Under the pieces are notes generated by a model, which was not told the DNA's origin, did not search any database, and saw nothing but the letters and a program-made list of their open reading frames with translations. From the NCBI RefSeq assembly GCF_042677045.1, contig NZ_JBHTIH010000002.1:310001-374000 (forward strand): DNA of 64,000 bases, in the 5' to 3' direction. Shown here piece after piece: positions 61,850 to 64,000 of the stretch; the stretch's first letter is position 1; every line of letters starts with the position of its first letter. Source of the DNA: Lysobacter_K koreensis. Its GTDB lineage: Bacteria > Pseudomonadota > Gammaproteobacteria > Xanthomonadales > Xanthomonadaceae. The translations under genes were made by a program, and so were the position numbers.

Positions 61850-64000
61850 ATGACGCCCCAGGCATCGCCGGGCCTGCGGCCGATGCCGCGGCACCGGCGG
61901 CGCGGCCTGCAGGTCGCGCTGGCGCTGTTGCTGCTGGCGATCGCCGGCATGCTGCTCGACATCGCGTTCCCGCTGCCGTTGCCCAATCCGCGCGACGCCG
62001 GTGCGGTCGTGGTCGCACGCGACGGCACCCCGCTGCGCGCGTTCGCCGACCGCGGCGGGATCTGGCGCTACCCAGTGCGCGTCGGGCAGGTCTCGCCGTT
62101 GTACCTGCAGGCGTTGCTGACCTACGAGGACCGCTGGTTCTGGAAGCACCCGGGCATCAACCCGATCGCGCTGCTGCGCGCCGGTGGGCAATGGCTGCGC
62201 AGCGGCCGGGTGGTTTCCGGTGGGTCGACCCTGACCATGCAGGTCGCGCGCATCCTCGATGCGCCGTCGCGTGGGGGCTCGCGCCGTCCGCTGCGCAAGC
62301 TCGGGCAACTGCTGCGCGCCTTGCAACTGGAACTGCACCTGTCCAAGCGCGAGATCCTCGCGCTCTACCTCAACCGCGCGCCGTTCGGCGGCACCGTCGA
62401 GGGCGTCGAGGCCGCGAGTTGGGCCTACCTCGGCAAGCCCGCGTCGCGGCTGTCGCACGCCGAGGCCGCGCTGCTCGCGGTGCTGCCGCAGGCGCCGAGC
62501 CGGTTGCGTCCGGATCGCGAACCCGAACGCGCGCGCGTTGCCCGCGACAAGGTGCTGGCGCGCATGGCCACGCGCGGGGTGTGGTCGCACGCGGTGGTCG
62601 CCGAGGCGCGCGTCGAATCGGTGGTCGCGCGCGCCCTGCAACCGCCGCGGCATGCCGCGCTGCTGGCGCAGCGCCTGCGCGCCGCCAACCCGCGGCTGAC
62701 GCGGATCCGCTCGACGCTCGACATCGAGCTGCAACGCACCCTCGAGCAGCGCGTGGCGGCGTATTTCTCGCAGCTGCCGGAGCGCACCTCGGCCGCGCTG
62801 CTGGTGGTCGACAACGCCACCCTGGAGGCGCGTGCCTACGTCGGCTCGGTCGAGTTCGCCGATGGCGCGCGGCTCGGCCATGTCGACATGGTCAAGGCCT
62901 GGCGCTCGCCGGGTTCCACCCTCAAGCCGTTCCTGTACGGGCTGGCGTTCGACGACGGCCTGATCCATTCCGAGAGCCTGCTGGTGGATGCGCCGCAGGC
63001 GTTCGGCGACTACCGGCCGGGCAACTTCGACATGGCGTTCAACGGCCCGGTTGGCGCGGCCCAGGCGCTGCGGCTGTCGCTCAACGTGCCGGCGGTGGAC
63101 CTGCTCGATCGGGTCGGTCCGGCGCGTTTCGATGCGCGGCTGGCGCATGCGGGAATCGAGCTGAAGTGGCCGCGCGGCGCCACGCCCAACCTGGCGATGA
63201 TCCTCGGCGGCACCGGGGCACGGCTGGAAGACCTGGTGGGTGCCTACGCCGCGCTCAACCGGGATGGGCTGGCGGGCCGCGTGCGTTACGTCGCGTCGGC
63301 GCCGCGCGCCGATCGGCGGCTGTTGTCGCCCGGGGGGGCGTGGATCGTGCGCGAGATCCTCGAAGCCAACCCGCGGCCGGGCAGCGTCGCCGACACCTTC
63401 GACACCCACGGCCGCCCGCGCGTGGCCTGGAAGACCGGCACCAGCTACGGCTACCGCGATGCCTGGGCGCTAGGCAGCACGCGCGGCTACAGCGTCGGCG
63501 TGTGGGTCGGGCGTCCCGATGGCACGCCGCTGCCGGGCCAGTACGGCGCGGTCACGGCGTTGCCGTTGCTGTTCGAGGTGATCGACAGCCTGCCGGCGCG
63601 GCGCGGCGATGCCGCACTGCGGCCACCGCCGGCGGAGGTTGAACGCATCGAGGTGTGCTGGCCGCTCGGCCTGCCGCCCGATCCGCGGGCGCCGCAGCTG
63701 TGCCAGAAGAAACTGCAGGCGTGGACACTCGCTGGCTCGGTTCCGCCGACCTTCGCCGAACGTGACGCGCGGCTGTGGAACACCGGGCGCGAACGCTTTC
63801 ATGTCGATGCGCACAGCGGTCTGCGGCTGTCGGCCGACTGTTCGGCCACGCATACGCCGCGCGCTGGCGAAATCGCGCGGTGGCCCGCGTTGGCGTCGCC
63901 GTGGTTGTCGGCGGAAACCCGCCAGGCATCGCGGTTGCCGTCGCTGTCACCGGACTGCAGTGCCGACGGTCGCGATGCCGCCGAGGAACTGCGCATCGTT
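61850..64000 (+). CDS. pbpC: Penicillin-binding protein 1C (3' partial)
   Basis: PbpC is a bifunctional peptidoglycan synthase, probably acting in wall repair with the adjacent macroglobulin. The visible 717 residues have a short cytoplasmic tail, one membrane helix (LQVALALLLLAIAGMLLDIA), the glycosyltransferase domain (TYEDRWFWKHPGINPIALL, GGSTLTMQVARIL), the transpeptidase with Ser356-x-x-Lys359 (SPGSTLKPF) and KTGTSYG, and the beginning of the C-terminal BiPBP_C domain. The frame runs off the window without a stop; E. coli PbpC is 770 residues, so little is missing. The ATG at 61850 is assumed; an in-frame TTG at 61841 sits closer to GGAGG. Confidence 0.95.
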   Translation, partial: MTPQASPGLRPMPRHRRRGLQVALALLLLAIAGMLLDIAFPLPLPNPRDAGAVVVARDGTPLRAFADRGGIWRYPVRVGQVSPLYLQALLTYEDRWFWKHPGINPIALLRAGGQWLRSGRVVSGGSTLTMQVARILDAPSRGGSRRPLRKLGQLLRALQLELHLSKREILALYLNRAPFGGTVEGVEAASWAYLGKPASRLSHAEAALLAVLPQAPSRLRPDREPERARVARDKVLARMATRGVWSHAVVAEARVESVVARALQPPRHAALLAQRLRAANPRLTRIRSTLDIELQRTLEQRVAAYFSQLPERTSAALLVVDNATLEARAYVGSVEFADGARLGHVDMVKAWRSPGSTLKPFLYGLAFDDGLIHSESLLVDAPQAFGDYRPGNFDMAFNGPVGAAQALRLSLNVPAVDLLDRVGPARFDARLAHAGIELKWPRGATPNLAMILGGTGARLEDLVGAYAALNRDGLAGRVRYVASAPRADRRLLSPGGAWIVREILEANPRPGSVADTFDTHGRPRVAWKTGTSYGYRDAWALGSTRGYSVGVWVGRPDGTPLPGQYGAVTALPLLFEVIDSLPARRGDAALRPPPAEVERIEVCWPLGLPPDPRAPQLCQKKLQAWTLAGSVPPTFAERDARLWNTGRERFHVDAHSGLRLSADCSATHTPRAGEIARWPALASPWLSAETRQASRLPSLSPDCSADGRDAAEELRIV

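Overview
The window is GC-rich, densely coded chromosomal DNA of a gammaproteobacterium, most likely of the Xanthomonadaceae/Lysobacteraceae (Lysobacter, Luteimonas or Stenotrophomonas relatives). Supporting points are the rimP-nusA-infB-rbfA-truB-rpsO-pnp and smc-zipA-ligA orders, a GyrA with Gln at position 83 (as reported for Stenotrophomonas), many palindromic repeats headed by GTAG as in xanthomonads, and a class III PHA synthase. I saw no prophage, insertion sequence, CRISPR array or replication origin. The family assignment is inference from content; no database was searched.

Region 1 (1-8.9 kb) is the transcription/translation cluster: RimP (5' truncated by the window edge), NusA, IF2, RbfA, TruB, S15 and PNPase, with hairpin terminators and a clear rpsO promoter. 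Region 2 (9-24 kb) is accessory and carbon related: an ArsR-type regulator with an SRPBCC partner, a GntP-family permease divergent from a TonB-dependent receptor, a transporter-fused hybrid sensor kinase convergent with a LuxR-type response regulator, a lipoprotein 3-hydroxybutyrate-oligomer hydrolase, PssA, and the two subunits PhaE and PhaC of a class III polyhydroxyalkanoate synthase. Several of these genes could act together in taking up, depolymerising and storing hydroxyalkanoate or acetate carbon. Region 3 (24-26.1 kb) holds small envelope proteins, a structured RNA candidate and tRNA-Leu(CAA).

Region 4 (26.1-35.3 kb, all on the minus strand) is a complete cytochrome c maturation operon ccmABCDEFGHI with translational overlaps, running into a MetX-family acyltransferase and a cysteine dioxygenase-family gene. 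Region 5 (35.4-43.2 kb) has a methionine-type aminotransferase plus omega-amidase pair, then rluB-scpB-scpA on the minus strand, yciI-bolA, and 6-phosphogluconolactonase. Region 6 (43.6-50.4 kb) is smc-zipA-ligA. Region 7 (50.6-56.6 kb) has epmA, a secreted triple DUF3011 protein, mtnA and gyrA. Region 8 (56.9-64 kb) is the alpha-2-macroglobulin lipoprotein and penicillin-binding protein 1C pair, the latter cut by the window end.

The observations most worth a second look are: a putative regulatory site at about -42 of an apparently leaderless hydroxybutyrate-oligomer hydrolase gene beside the LuxR-type regulator; two convergent genes that both take their TAG stop from a GTAG repeat; an ArsR gene whose operators overlap its promoter and start codon, with the same 14-mer recurring upstream of smc; a small membrane protein with HExxH and ExxAD motifs; a 6S-like structured RNA candidate; and a PhaE with a histone-like lysine/alanine tail.
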